From Verrucosispora sp. WMMD573 (GTDB taxonomy: Bacteria; Actinomycetota; Actinomycetes; Mycobacteriales; Micromonosporaceae): a DNA stretch of 64,000 nt. The DNA lies in the NCBI RefSeq assembly GCF_027497175.1, contig NZ_CP114901.1, forward strand, positions 1,550,001-1,614,000. Direction: 5' to 3'. Below are positions 24,556-33,157 of the stretch, one piece after another; position 1 is the first letter of the stretch; each line of letters opens with the position of its first letter. The notes under the pieces were generated by a model that worked only from the letters and a program-made list of their open reading frames with translations, was not told the DNA's origin and made no database searches. The translations under genes and the position numbers were made by a program.

Positions 24556-24840
24556 ATGGGCATCGGTGGCAGTATTTTCCTGATCGCGCTGGGCGCGATC
24601 TTCGCGTTCGCCGTGGAGGCGGAACTGGGCTGGCTCGACCTGAGCGTCGTCGGCTGGGTGCTGATGCTCGCGGGCGTCGCCGGGTTGATCGTGACCCTCT
24701 ACTACTGGAACTCGCGTCGCCGTACGGTCGTCGAGCCGGTGCGCGAGGAACGGGTGGTGGCCGAGCGTGCCGTGCCGGTCCGGGACGACCGGGTGGTCCA
24801 GGAGTACCGCGAGGTGCGCCGGCCCGGTCCCACGATCTGA
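24556..24840 (+). CDS. DUF6458 small membrane protein, second copy
   Basis: 94 residues starting MGIGGSIFLIALGAI, with two membrane helices and a charged tail rich in Arg/Glu/Val (repeats of VREERVV and VRDDRVV). It is a paralogue of the 23598 gene; the tails differ completely. AAGGAG lies 8 nt before the ATG. Function unknown. Confidence 0.86.
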   Translation: MGIGGSIFLIALGAIFAFAVEAELGWLDLSVVGWVLMLAGVAGLIVTLYYWNSRRRTVVEPVREERVVAERAVPVRDDRVVQEYREVRRPGPTI

Positions 24841-24864
24841 CCTCGGGGCGCAGCCCGACGGACC

Positions 24865-24904
24865 CAGTGGGGGTGGTGAGCGACGAGGCTCACCACCCCC
24901 ACTG
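24865..24904. terminator. Strong bidirectional terminator hairpin
   Basis: CAGTGGGGGTGGTGAGC (24865-24881) pairs perfectly over 17 bp with 24888-24904 around a 6-nt loop, between convergent genes. Confidence 0.85.
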
Positions 24905-24907
24905 TCG

Positions 24908-25585
24908 TCAGGCGAACAGTGCGAAGTAGATGGCGATGTGGTGGCAGACCGCGGCGACCAACGTGCAGGCGTGGAAGAACTCGTGGTGGCCGAAGACGGT
25001 GGGCCACGGATTGGGGCGACGCAGCGCGTAGAAGACCGCGCCCACGGTGTAGATCGCGCCCCCCACGGCGAGCAGCACCAGCGCGGTGACGCCGCCCTGA
25101 TGGAGGATGTCGGGCAGCATCGCCACGGACACCCAGCCGAGGGCGAGATACAGCGGCGCGGATATCCACCGGTTGGCGTGCGGCCAGATCAGCTTGAGCG
25201 CCACACCGCCCAGGGCGCCGCCCCAGACGATCGACAGCATCATGACGGCGGCCCGGGTCTCCAGCAGCAACAGGCAGAACGGGGTGTACGTGCCGGCGAT
25301 GAACAAAAAGATCATCGAGTGGTCCATCCGGCGCATGACCGCGTAGCCGCGGGTCGACCACACCCGACGGTGGTACAACGCGCTGGTGCCGAAGAGACCG
25401 CAGACGGTGAAGCTGTAGACGGCGGAGCTGACCAAGGGGGTCCAGCCCGGACGGGCGGCGGCGATCGAACAGAGCACGATGCCGCAGACCAGGGCGACGA
25501 AGAACGCGTACGTGTGCAGCCAGCCGCGCATCCGGGGTTTCCCGATGTCGACCGGCTTGAGCCGGGGGCGTGCTGAGGTGGTCAC
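24908..25585 (-). CDS. Hemolysin III / PAQR family membrane protein
   Basis: 225 residues with seven predicted membrane helices. Family motifs are present: SALYHR, RMDHSMIFLFIAGTYTPF, and the C-terminal HHEFFHACT with its His pair, which form the zinc site of PAQR proteins. Bacterial members (YqfA/TrhA, hemolysin III) are linked to membrane homeostasis; the haemolysin name is historical. TAACCT lies 6 nt before GTG 25585 and recurs 15 bp upstream, so the transcript is probably leaderless. Confidence 0.9.
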   Translation of the reverse strand: MTTSARPRLKPVDIGKPRMRGWLHTYAFFVALVCGIVLCSIAAARPGWTPLVSSAVYSFTVCGLFGTSALYHRRVWSTRGYAVMRRMDHSMIFLFIAGTYTPFCLLLLETRAAVMMLSIVWGGALGGVALKLIWPHANRWISAPLYLALGWVSVAMLPDILHQGGVTALVLLAVGGAIYTVGAVFYALRRPNPWPTVFGHHEFFHACTLVAAVCHHIAIYFALFA

Positions 25586-25691
25586 GCCCTTAGGTTACGG
25601 CAGCGTAGGTTACTTTCGGGTAGTGCAACTGGTCACGCTGTCCGACCAGCGGCCGACGCGAAAGCAGCCAGCTTTCCGGGAGGATGGCGGG

Positions 25692-26375
25692 ATGCGGATC
25701 AGACGGGTCGGCACGCACGCTCTCCTGCTCGACCTCGCGCCACCGGAGGCCACCGACGCCGCGGCACCGCCGAGCCGGGACACCGAGGTGGCCGCCGCCG
25801 TCGAGGTGTGGCGGGCGGAGCTGTGGCGCCGCCGAGAGCGAGGCGAACTGGTCGCCGTAGAGATCGTGCCGGCCGCCGCCACCGTGCTGCTCGACGGCGT
25901 ACCCGATCCACCGGCCACCGCCGCCCTGATCGCCACCTGGACCGCCTCCGCGTCTGCCGCCCGGATACCGACGGCGGCGCTCACCGCCGCATCCGACCGA
26001 CTCGTCCAGGTACCCGTCAGCTACGACGGCGAAGATCTCTCCCGGGTCGCCGATCACTGGCGCACGGACCTACCCGGTGTGGTGCGTCGCCTGCGGGAAA
26101 CCGAGTTCGTGGTGGCATTCTGCGGTTTCGCCCCCGGCTTCGGGTACCTCACCGGGCTGCCCGCCGAGCTGGTGGTGCCCCGGCTGTCGACGCCCCGGCA
26201 ACGGGTGCCGGCCGGCTCGGTCGCGCTTGCCGGTCCGTACGCGGGCATCTATCCCACCGCGTCCCCCGGCGGTTGGCTGCTGGTCGGACGGACCGAGGTG
26301 ACCCTCTTCGACGTGACGGCGGACCCGCCGGCCCTGCTCAGCCCCGGCACCCGGGTCCGGCTGGTGGACCGGTGA
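25692..26375 (+). CDS. pxpB: 5-oxoprolinase subunit PxpB (KipI-like)
   Basis: 227 residues. VPVSYDGEDLSRVA is followed by CGFAPGFGYLTGLP, VPRLSTPRQRVPAGSVALAG and YPTASPGGW, all typical of the KipI/PxpB family. With PxpC and PxpA it forms the ATP-dependent prokaryotic 5-oxoprolinase, which hydrolyses 5-oxoproline (pyroglutamate) to glutamate. GGGAGG precedes ATG 25692. The N-terminal ~90 residues are longer and more Ala-rich than usual. First gene of a three-gene operon. Confidence 0.92.
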   Translation: MRIRRVGTHALLLDLAPPEATDAAAPPSRDTEVAAAVEVWRAELWRRRERGELVAVEIVPAAATVLLDGVPDPPATAALIATWTASASAARIPTAALTAASDRLVQVPVSYDGEDLSRVADHWRTDLPGVVRRLRETEFVVAFCGFAPGFGYLTGLPAELVVPRLSTPRQRVPAGSVALAGPYAGIYPTASPGGWLLVGRTEVTLFDVTADPPALLSPGTRVRLVDR

Positions 26376-27229
26376 GCGGCCTCCTCGAAGTGCTCCGAGC
26401 CGGTGCGTTGACCACCGTGCAGGACCTCGGTCGGCCCGGCTGGGCGCACCTCGGCGTACCCCGCTCCGGCGCCCTCGACCCGGCAGCGCTGCGCCTGGCC
26501 AACCGCCTGGTCGGCAATCCCGAGCACGCGGCCGGGCTGGAGATCACGCTGACCGGCTGCGAGCTGCGACCCACCCGGGCCACCACCGTCGCCATCGTCG
26601 GTGCCGAGGTCGACGTTCGGGTCGGCCAGCGTCCCGGTGACACCGGCCGCCCGCTGGCCGTACCAGGCGGGACGGTGCTGCGCATCGGCCCCGCCCGACA
26701 GGGCCTGCGCTGCTGGCTCGCGGTGGCCGGTGGCATCGCCGTCACACCGGTCCTGGGCAGCCGGTCCACCGACACCCTCGCCGGGCTCGGACCGGCACCG
26801 CTGCGCGACGGCGACCTGCTGCCGCTGGGCATCCCCGCCAACCCGCCCGCCCCGGTCGACGTCACCGTGCCGGCGGCGTCCCCGACGGAGGTGCGGCTGA
26901 CCGTGCGGCTCGGCCCCCGGCACGACTGGTTCACCCCGGCGGCAGTGGACCAGCTGCTCGGCACGGCGTACCAGGTGAGTCCGTTGAGCAACCGGGTCGG
27001 CGCGCGCCTGAGCGGCGCGCCGCTGCCCCGCGCGGTGGCCGGGGAACTGCCCAGCGAAGGGCTCGTCCTCGGCGCGGTGCAGGTGCCGGCGGACGGCCAA
27101 CCACTGGTCTTCCTCGCCGACCATCCCACCACCGGCGGATACCCGGTCATCGCGGTGGTGGACGACGTGACCCCGCTCGCGCAGGCCCGCCCAGGCACTA
27201 CGGTGAGATTTCATGGACCTCAACGCTGA
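26372..27229 (+). CDS. pxpC: 5-oxoprolinase subunit PxpC (KipA-like)
   Basis: 285 residues of the biotin-dependent carboxylase-like (KipA/PxpC) family: LTTVQDLGRPG, GVPRSGALDP, ANRLVGNP, and the C-terminal DHPTTGGYPVIA. GTG 26372 overlaps the pxpB stop as GTGA, indicating coupled translation. It works with PxpB in the ATP-driven step of 5-oxoproline hydrolysis. Confidence 0.93.
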   Translation: MSGLLEVLRAGALTTVQDLGRPGWAHLGVPRSGALDPAALRLANRLVGNPEHAAGLEITLTGCELRPTRATTVAIVGAEVDVRVGQRPGDTGRPLAVPGGTVLRIGPARQGLRCWLAVAGGIAVTPVLGSRSTDTLAGLGPAPLRDGDLLPLGIPANPPAPVDVTVPAASPTEVRLTVRLGPRHDWFTPAAVDQLLGTAYQVSPLSNRVGARLSGAPLPRAVAGELPSEGLVLGAVQVPADGQPLVFLADHPTTGGYPVIAVVDDVTPLAQARPGTTVRFHGPQR

Positions 27230-27962
27230 CCTCGGCGAGGGCTTCGGCATCTGGCGTCTCGGCGACGACCAGGCCCTGCTGAACCTGGTCACCTCCGCCA
27301 ACGTCGCCTGCGGCTTCCACGCCGGGGACCCGGCCACGATGCGCCGGGTCTGCGCCGCCGCTGCGGAGCGGGGAGTCGCCGTCGGAGCCCAGGTCGGCTA
27401 TCGGGACCTCGCCGGCTTCGGTCGGCGGCACATCGAGTACGAGTTCGCGGAGCTGCGCGACGAGGTGCTCTACCAACTCGGCGCGCTCAACGCGTTCTGC
27501 CGGGCGTACCGCACCCAGGTCCGCTACCTCAAGCCGCACGGGGCGCTCTACCATGCGGCGGCCAGCGAGGAACTGCCGGCGGCAGCCCTGCTGGCCGCGC
27601 TCGACGACTACGACCCGGAACTGCCCGTACTCTGCCCACCCGGGTCGGTGCTGGCCCAACTCGCCCAGGGCGCCGGCATCCGGGTGGTGGCCGAGGGGTT
27701 CGCCGACCGGAACTACCTGCCCAACGGTCGCCTGGTACCACGGACCTCGCCGGACGCGTTGGTCACCGACCCGCAGGAGGTGGCCCGCCGGGCGGTGCTG
27801 ATGGCCACCGAACGGGTCGTGGTGACGATCGACGGCGGTACGGTCCCATGCGTGGTGGAGTCGGTCTGCCTGCACGGCGACAGCCCAGGCGCGGTGGCCG
27901 CCGCGGAACTCGTCCGCGCCGCCCTCGTCGACGCCGGAGTCACTCCCGCCCCGTTCGCCTGA
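27213..27962 (+). CDS. pxpA: 5-oxoprolinase subunit PxpA (LamB/YcsF)
   Basis: 249 residues with the LamB/YcsF signature DLNADLGEGFG, ANVACGFHAGDP, YLKPHGALYH and EGFADRNY. It overlaps pxpC by 17 bp, so the three subunits are translationally linked. The order B-C-A is the same as in many actinobacteria. Together they recycle 5-oxoproline formed by glutamine cyclisation. Confidence 0.95.
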   Translation: MDLNADLGEGFGIWRLGDDQALLNLVTSANVACGFHAGDPATMRRVCAAAAERGVAVGAQVGYRDLAGFGRRHIEYEFAELRDEVLYQLGALNAFCRAYRTQVRYLKPHGALYHAAASEELPAAALLAALDDYDPELPVLCPPGSVLAQLAQGAGIRVVAEGFADRNYLPNGRLVPRTSPDALVTDPQEVARRAVLMATERVVVTIDGGTVPCVVESVCLHGDSPGAVAAAELVRAALVDAGVTPAPFA

Positions 27963-28014
27963 CGTGCCGCGAAGGACACCCTGTTTCCGATGCCATTCCG
28001 GACGTGGTCGGGCC

Positions 28015-29850
28015 TCAGCCGGCGTCCATGCCGCGCAGCACCAACGGCAGCCGGCCGGCACCGCCGTCGACCACCCGCACTGGTACGCCCCAGTCCTGCC
28101 GGGTCAGGTGGCAGGCCGCGTGCTCCACATCGGCGTCACAGGTGGCCGCCTGGGCGGTCACCTGAAGCACCCCGTCGGGCACCGAGCCATCGATCACCAG
28201 ACGGCGGGACAGGTCGGTGCCGGTGCCGGCCCCCTCGACCAGCAATTCCGGCGGCGACGCCGAGACGACGAGTCGGGTGGACGGTCCGAAGGTGTCGTCC
28301 AGCTTCTGCCCGGGGGCCGGAGTGAAGACGACATCCAGTACGACCTCGCCCGAGGCCAGTTCCGTCGGCCGGCGCTCGGTACGGTGCCGGGGGCCGTCGA
28401 CGGTCTCCGCGCCGGCCGCCGAGAGGGCACCGGGAGCCAGCCGGGTGACCCGGTGCGCCGCCGACTCCACCACCAGCACCGCGCCGTCGGCGGTGAGCAC
28501 CAGGTCGCTGGGCTCGGCCAGGCCGGTGGCGACAGTGGCGACCTGATCACTGGCCGGGTCGTACCGGCGTACCGCGCCGTTGTAGGTGTCGGCGATCAGG
28601 ACCGATCCGTCGGGCAGGGCGCAGACGCCGAGCGGATGCTGTAGCAGGGCCTGTGCCGCCGGCCCGTCCACGTGACCGAAGTCGAACAGGCCCTGACCCA
28701 CGGCGGTACCCAGGACGCCGTTCTCGACGTAGCGGACGGCGCTGGTCTCGCTGTCGGCCACCCAGAGCCGGTCGCCGTCGGTGGAGACGGCAAGCCCGGA
28801 CGGCTGGGCCAGCCAGGCTTCGGCCAGCGGCCCGTCGCGTAGCGCCTCCACCGTGGTGCCGGCGTACATGCCGGCGGTGCGCTTGATCGGGTCGAACCAC
28901 CAGAGCTGGTGGATGCCGGCCATGGCGATGATGAGCCTGTCGTCGTACCAGGCGAGGTCCCAGGGTGAGGAAAGGTCGACCGAGCGGGCATCGTGCGCGT
29001 GGTCGTCGACAGTCGACCGCCACTGCCGTCCGGTACCGGCCACGGTGAGCACCTCGCCGGTGGCCAGCCGTACGCCCCGCAGCAGGTGGTTGACGGTGTC
29101 GGCGACCACCAGGTCGTAGCCGGCGACCTCGGCCACCTGAGGCGGCAGCAGACACAGCCCCTGCGGCTCGGAGAAGGTCGCGGCACCGGCGGCACCGTCG
29201 GTCCGGCCCCGCTCGCCGGCGCCGATGGTACTGACGACGGTCTCAGCGTCGGCGGCCAGTTCGACCAGGCGGTGCCGCGCCGAGTCGGAGACCAGCAGAC
29301 CACCGTCGGGCAGGGCCACCGCCTTGCCCGGGAAGCGGAGGGTGGTCTCCGGCTCGGCGACCGGGACGTACGGGCCGTCGCCCCGGTGCAGCGTGCCCTT
29401 GACCTCGTGGGTGGCGATCAGGTCGTCGATCAGCCGGGCCAGCCCGTCCGCGTGGCCCTCACCCGCCATGGTGGCCACCACGTATCCCTCCGGGTCGATC
29501 ACCGCGAGGGTCGGCCAGGCACGGGCCGCGTACTGCTGCCACATGTCCAGCTCAGGATCGTCAAGGACGGGGTGGTGCACGCCGTACCGCTCGACGGCGG
29601 CGGCCAGCGCGTCGGCGTCCTTCTCGTGCTCGAACTTCGGCGAGTGCACCCCGATCACCACGAGGACGTCGGCGTACTTCTGCTCAAGGGGACGCAACTC
29701 GTCCAACACGTGCAGGCAGTTGATGCAACAGAAGGTCCAGAAGTCCGCGATGACGATCTTGCCTCGCAGGTCGGCGAGCGTCAGCTGCCGCCCGCCGGTG
29801 TTCAACCAGGCCCGACCCCGAAGCTCGGGAGCCCGCACACGTGCACTCAT
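28015..29850 (-). CDS. NHLRC2-like protein: thioredoxin-fold domain plus NHL beta-propeller
   Basis: 611 residues. The N-terminal thioredoxin-like domain (about 1-150) has Cys41-Cys42-Ile-Asn-Cys45 in FWTFCCINCLH, the same motif as animal NHLRC2. About six NHL-type repeats follow (about 170-490), then a C-terminal beta domain. No signal peptide, so cytosolic. NHLRC2 is needed for normal development in animals but its reaction is unknown; the bacterial forms are uncharacterised. ATG 29850 is chosen because the thioredoxin domain begins right after it; the open frame continues upstream through the terminator of the next gene. Convergent with pxpA. Confidence 0.88.
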   Translation of the reverse strand: MSARVRAPELRGRAWLNTGGRQLTLADLRGKIVIADFWTFCCINCLHVLDELRPLEQKYADVLVVIGVHSPKFEHEKDADALAAAVERYGVHHPVLDDPELDMWQQYAARAWPTLAVIDPEGYVVATMAGEGHADGLARLIDDLIATHEVKGTLHRGDGPYVPVAEPETTLRFPGKAVALPDGGLLVSDSARHRLVELAADAETVVSTIGAGERGRTDGAAGAATFSEPQGLCLLPPQVAEVAGYDLVVADTVNHLLRGVRLATGEVLTVAGTGRQWRSTVDDHAHDARSVDLSSPWDLAWYDDRLIIAMAGIHQLWWFDPIKRTAGMYAGTTVEALRDGPLAEAWLAQPSGLAVSTDGDRLWVADSETSAVRYVENGVLGTAVGQGLFDFGHVDGPAAQALLQHPLGVCALPDGSVLIADTYNGAVRRYDPASDQVATVATGLAEPSDLVLTADGAVLVVESAAHRVTRLAPGALSAAGAETVDGPRHRTERRPTELASGEVVLDVVFTPAPGQKLDDTFGPSTRLVVSASPPELLVEGAGTGTDLSRRLVIDGSVPDGVLQVTAQAATCDADVEHAACHLTRQDWGVPVRVVDGGAGRLPLVLRGMDAG

Positions 29851-29936
29851 GCCCCCATCGTGCCCTACCGGCCGACGCCAGCCGGCTCGAAGGGGAGGCG
29901 AGCCGGGCAAGGCCGGGGTCGGCCGGGCAGGAACGA

Positions 29937-29966
29937 GGCGGGGCCACGGTTGCCCGTGACCCCGCC
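29937..29966 (-). terminator. Terminator after the 824-residue membrane protein gene
   Basis: GGCGGGGCCACGG (29937-29949) pairs with CCGTGACCCCGCC (29954-29966), 12 of 13 positions, over a TTGC loop. Confidence 0.7.
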
Positions 29967-29983
29967 GTCGAGTGTGCGACAGC

Positions 29984-32458
29984 TCAGCCGCCGGTTGCCT
30001 CCTTGAGGCAGAGCACCGGGTTGGCGGTGGCGCCGCGGAGGTCCACGTACGGCATGGCCGGGTCGGGGCACTTGTCCTTCGACTCGACCTTGGACACCAC
30101 GGTGAAGGCTTCCGGATCGGTGCAGTCGACCGCCACGGGAGTGTCGCCGGAACGCTTGACGCACGAGCCGACCGGCGGGTCGAAGGCGTTCGCGTCGTCC
30201 GAACCACCGACCATGCCGAGGAGCATCAGCAGCCCGAGCGGAATGGCCAGGATGAGCACGGCGGCGACCAGCACCGCGGCGAGTACCCGCCCGTTGCGTA
30301 CCTTCGGTGCCGGAGCTTCCGGTGCCGGCTCAGCGACGGGCTTGAACGCGTCGAAGCGACCCTGCTCCACCTCGCCCGACCCGCTGCCCGGACCCGGGCT
30401 CCACGGTGGTGCGGACTGCGGCGGAGGAGGGAACGCCGAGTTGTGCTCGCCGCCCGGCTCGGAGCGGACGGGCGAGCCGTAGGCAACGCCCGGGCGCTCG
30501 GGCGGCCCGCCGAACGGGTCGTTGCCCGGCCCACCGTACGGGTCACGCGGTGCGCCGCCGAAGGGGTCGGCCGGGCGTTCCGGCTCGGCGTGCGGCCGTG
30601 TGCCGTTGACCGGCCGGTTGGCCGGAGGTGCGTCGATGAAGGACGGTATCCCCGGCGGGAACGCGGGTGGCGCAGCCGGCGAAGCCGGGGCGGCCGGACC
30701 GGCGAAGGCGTTCGGCCCGCCCATCGGTGGCTCCCGGTCGGCGAAGCGGGGCTCCGGGGTCTGCTCGAACCGCTCCGGGCCCTGATCGCCGCGTGCCGCG
30801 GCCTGGTCGACGTCGAACCGTCCCGGACTCTGGTCGAAGCGGGGCACCAGGGGCTGCTCGCCGTGCTCCTGGACCGGCTCCTCGGTGTGCTCGGGGCGGG
30901 CCGGCCGGCCGTACACCCGTGGTTGCGGCGCGGACGAACCGGTCGGGCGAACCGCGTGGTCGGCCGGGGGCATGACCCGGCTGGACAGCGGCACGGAGGC
31001 GCTCGCCGCGACACCGCCGCCGGCCGGCGGCGTGGCGCGGCCCTCGGCCTCCGGAGAGGTGCGCGGTGCCGGGATGACCGGGGACTGCGGCTCGTCGTGT
31101 CGGGGCTCGGGGTGACCCCAGGCCGGGCCGCCCGCCGGCTGGTCGGCGACCGGGCGGCCAGGAGGCCCGGCTGGGTCGTCGGTGAACGGCGCGGGCTGGG
31201 CGAAGTCCGCAGGTGGTGTGGCGGCCAGGCTGGCACCCGGCACCCGCTGCTCCTGTGGCGGCAACGGCACCATGTTGGCCGGGGAGATGCCCGGGCCGGG
31301 TGCGGGCTGGTAGACGGCGTCCTCGGCGCGGCCTGCGTCGGGTTCGGAGGTGGTTCGGGGTGCGGCGGGCTCCGCCGCCTGACCCCACGCCTCACCGGGT
31401 GCCCACGGCTCGATGTCCGGCACGGCGGACCGATCGGCGGCGGTACGGGACGGCAGCGGCTCGGCGGACGGGCTCCAGGACGGCGGCGGGCCGGCAGCCG
31501 GGTTGCCTGCGGCCCAGCCGGTCGATTCCTCCCGTGCGGGCGTGGCCCAGTCGGGCTGTGCCGCCCGGTCACCGCCCGAGTGCCATCCCTCGGCCGGCTG
31601 CTCGGCCCAGCCGCCCCCGGCGGGCTCCCGTCGCTGGCCGGTCGCCCAGCCGGACTGCTCCGGCTGCTCCGCGGGCCACGCCTCGGCGGGTGCCGACCCG
31701 TCGGCGGGCCGCTGCTGGCCCGCGTCCGGGGCCGGCACCTGGGCGCTGGCCCGGGCTGCCGGCTCGCGGGCGGGCGGCGGCTGGTCGGCAGGCGCCCAGG
31801 CCGGCTCGGACTGACCTGCGGTCGAGGCCCAGCCGGGAGTCTGGTCGTCGCCACTCGGGGCGCCGGCCCAGTCCGGCTGCTGGCCGCCGGCCCACCCACC
31901 GGCCGCTGCCGGGTTGGCCTGGCCCGGGGTGGGCTGACCGCCGGCCCAGTCGGGCTGACTCGTGGCCGGTTGGTTGGCGGCCCAGTCGGGCTGACTCGTG
32001 GCTGGTTGGTTCGGCGTCCATTCGGCGGGGTGCGCGGTGTCCCCAGTGGCGGGATCCGTGGCCCAGGCGGGCCCGGCCTGGCCGCCGTTCGCCCAGGCAG
32101 GTTGATCCGATGTGGGCGGTGCGGCCGGTGCCCAGCCGGGAGCGGGCTGCTGCGGCTGGTCTGCCTGGGCCGCCCAGGCCGGCTGACTGCCGGCGGGCTG
32201 GTCCCAACTGCCGGGTGTGGCTTCCGCCTGGCGGGTCGCCTGGGCGCTGCCCCACGCGTTGCCCTGCTGGTTGGCCCAGGCTGGTGCGGACGTGTCCGGG
32301 CGGGCGGGTGGTGGCGGTGCCCAACCGAGGTCGGGGGCGGATGCGCCGTACCCGTTGTCCTGCTGAGCCGGTCCGTCGCCGTACGGCGCCGGTCCGCCGC
32401 CGCCCGGCGGCACCTCGTCCGGCTCCTGGCCGGGGCGGTGCGGGCCCTCGGACGTCAT
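29984..32458 (-). CDS. Very large low-complexity protein with C-terminal membrane helix and LppU-like domain
   Basis: 824 residues. About 715 N-terminal residues are Pro/Ala/Gly/Gln-rich and disordered. The first third carries a dozen or more loose repeats around a Trp-Ala core (QPAWAAQ, QPAWANG, QPDWAANQ, QPDWAGG). One membrane helix follows (about 733-760), then a ~60-residue outside domain with four cysteines (VGSCV, VDCTD, DKCPD, VLCLK). This C-terminus resembles the LppU/SCO3897 family of actinobacteria, whose function is unknown. GGAGGAGG precedes ATG 32458. The Trp spacing is regular enough to suggest selected binding motifs and not random low complexity; that is inference. Confidence 0.8.
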   Translation of the reverse strand: MTSEGPHRPGQEPDEVPPGGGGPAPYGDGPAQQDNGYGASAPDLGWAPPPPARPDTSAPAWANQQGNAWGSAQATRQAEATPGSWDQPAGSQPAWAAQADQPQQPAPGWAPAAPPTSDQPAWANGGQAGPAWATDPATGDTAHPAEWTPNQPATSQPDWAANQPATSQPDWAGGQPTPGQANPAAAGGWAGGQQPDWAGAPSGDDQTPGWASTAGQSEPAWAPADQPPPAREPAARASAQVPAPDAGQQRPADGSAPAEAWPAEQPEQSGWATGQRREPAGGGWAEQPAEGWHSGGDRAAQPDWATPAREESTGWAAGNPAAGPPPSWSPSAEPLPSRTAADRSAVPDIEPWAPGEAWGQAAEPAAPRTTSEPDAGRAEDAVYQPAPGPGISPANMVPLPPQEQRVPGASLAATPPADFAQPAPFTDDPAGPPGRPVADQPAGGPAWGHPEPRHDEPQSPVIPAPRTSPEAEGRATPPAGGGVAASASVPLSSRVMPPADHAVRPTGSSAPQPRVYGRPARPEHTEEPVQEHGEQPLVPRFDQSPGRFDVDQAAARGDQGPERFEQTPEPRFADREPPMGGPNAFAGPAAPASPAAPPAFPPGIPSFIDAPPANRPVNGTRPHAEPERPADPFGGAPRDPYGGPGNDPFGGPPERPGVAYGSPVRSEPGGEHNSAFPPPPQSAPPWSPGPGSGSGEVEQGRFDAFKPVAEPAPEAPAPKVRNGRVLAAVLVAAVLILAIPLGLLMLLGMVGGSDDANAFDPPVGSCVKRSGDTPVAVDCTDPEAFTVVSKVESKDKCPDPAMPYVDLRGATANPVLCLKEATGG

Positions 32459-32800
32459 GCGTGCGCCTCCTCCATCACATGTCGGCCGCCGTCGCCGATG
32501 GTCTCGGCAGGGCAGCCGGCGGTGCCGGCGTACCGGCTGTGCCGGCTCCCCGCACCGTATCCCGGTCGCCGCCGGTGGGCTTCCGGGGAGCTTCGGTCAT
32601 CACTGTCCGTCGCCGGACGGTGTCGAGGTGCTTCTATCGCCTCGACCTGCCCCCGGGTGCGGACGACGACCGAGCCCCACCGTACCGGGCGCTGCGTCGG
32701 GGCGGTATCCCGGTGTCAGCGGCGGTCGTAACGCCGACGACCCGCCCGGTTGGCCCGGGCGGGTCGTCGATCTGGAGGAGGCGGATAACGTCGTGTGGCG
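32459..32800. other. Intergenic region upstream of the large membrane protein gene
   Basis: 342 bp. Apart from the terminator at 32735-32769 I see only a weak -10-like TACGGT for the minus strand (32554-32559) and no supported gene. Confidence 0.5.
32735..32769 (-). terminator. Strong terminator after the 45-codon gene
   Basis: CGACGACCCGCCCGG (32735-32749) pairs perfectly over 15 bp with CCGGGCGGGTCGTCG (32755-32769) around a TTGGC loop. Confidence 0.85.
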
Positions 32801-32938
32801 TCAGTGCATGTGACGCTGGGCGATGGCGAGGATCTCGTCGCGAACCGCGGGCGAACTAGCGGAGCGCAGGGCCCGCTCGATGGCGCGGGCGCGGCGGCTG
32901 GCGTCGCGGCGGTTGCGGATTCGCTCGATCATGCTCAT
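32801..32938 (-). CDS. 45-residue basic protein
   Basis: A short gene with a textbook ribosome site (AGGAGGAGAG, 7 nt before ATG 32938). The product starts MSMIERIRNRRDASRRARAI and ends AIAQRHMH. It is strongly basic and should be helical. A 15-bp terminator lies 32 bp after the stop and a 17-nt palindrome lies upstream, so it is a self-contained transcription unit. I do not recognise a family. The basic helix could contact nucleic acid or membrane, but nothing in the sequence decides. Confidence 0.82.
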   Translation of the reverse strand: MSMIERIRNRRDASRRARAIERALRSASSPAVRDEILAIAQRHMH

Positions 32939-33044
32939 GGTGTCTCTCCTCCTGGGCTATTCGGTTGTCGTCCCGTCGGCCCCTCTATTGAAGCGCACCT
33001 CACCCCCGGCTTGCCAGCGATTGTTAGGTGAGCTAGGCCACCGG

Positions 33045-33061
33045 CCTAAGAATCTTAGGCG
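33045..33061. promoter_or_regulatory. Palindrome overlapping a possible promoter of the 45-codon gene
   Basis: GCCTAAGAATCTTAGGC has 7-bp perfect arms around a 3-nt centre. On the minus strand it contains TAAGAT, a possible -10, about 110 nt upstream of the 45-codon gene. A bound protein would block it. Confidence 0.45.
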
Positions 33062-33100
33062 TATGACACTTGACGGCAACTGGTTCTTCGCCAAATGACT

Positions 33101-33142
33101 ACGGCCGGTGTGCCGGGCGTCAACCCGTGGCACACCGGCCGT
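33101..33142 (-). terminator. Terminator of the bkd operon
   Basis: ACGGCCGGTGTGCC (33101-33114) pairs perfectly with GGCACACCGGCCGT (33129-33142) over a 14-nt loop, just after the E2 stop. Confidence 0.8.
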
Positions 33143-33157
33143 CGCCGTCGTCGCGCG

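Noticed and set aside
25609..25624. GTTACTTTCGGGTAGT as a third copy of the etfD/fadE operator
   Set aside because: The right arm does not match (GTAGT instead of GTAAC), so it is not palindromic. The left half is part of the GTAACCTA repeat at the hemolysin III promoter.
32795..33031. Plus-strand 78-codon frame
   Set aside because: It is the antisense of the 45-codon minus-strand gene, which has the strong ribosome site and terminator.
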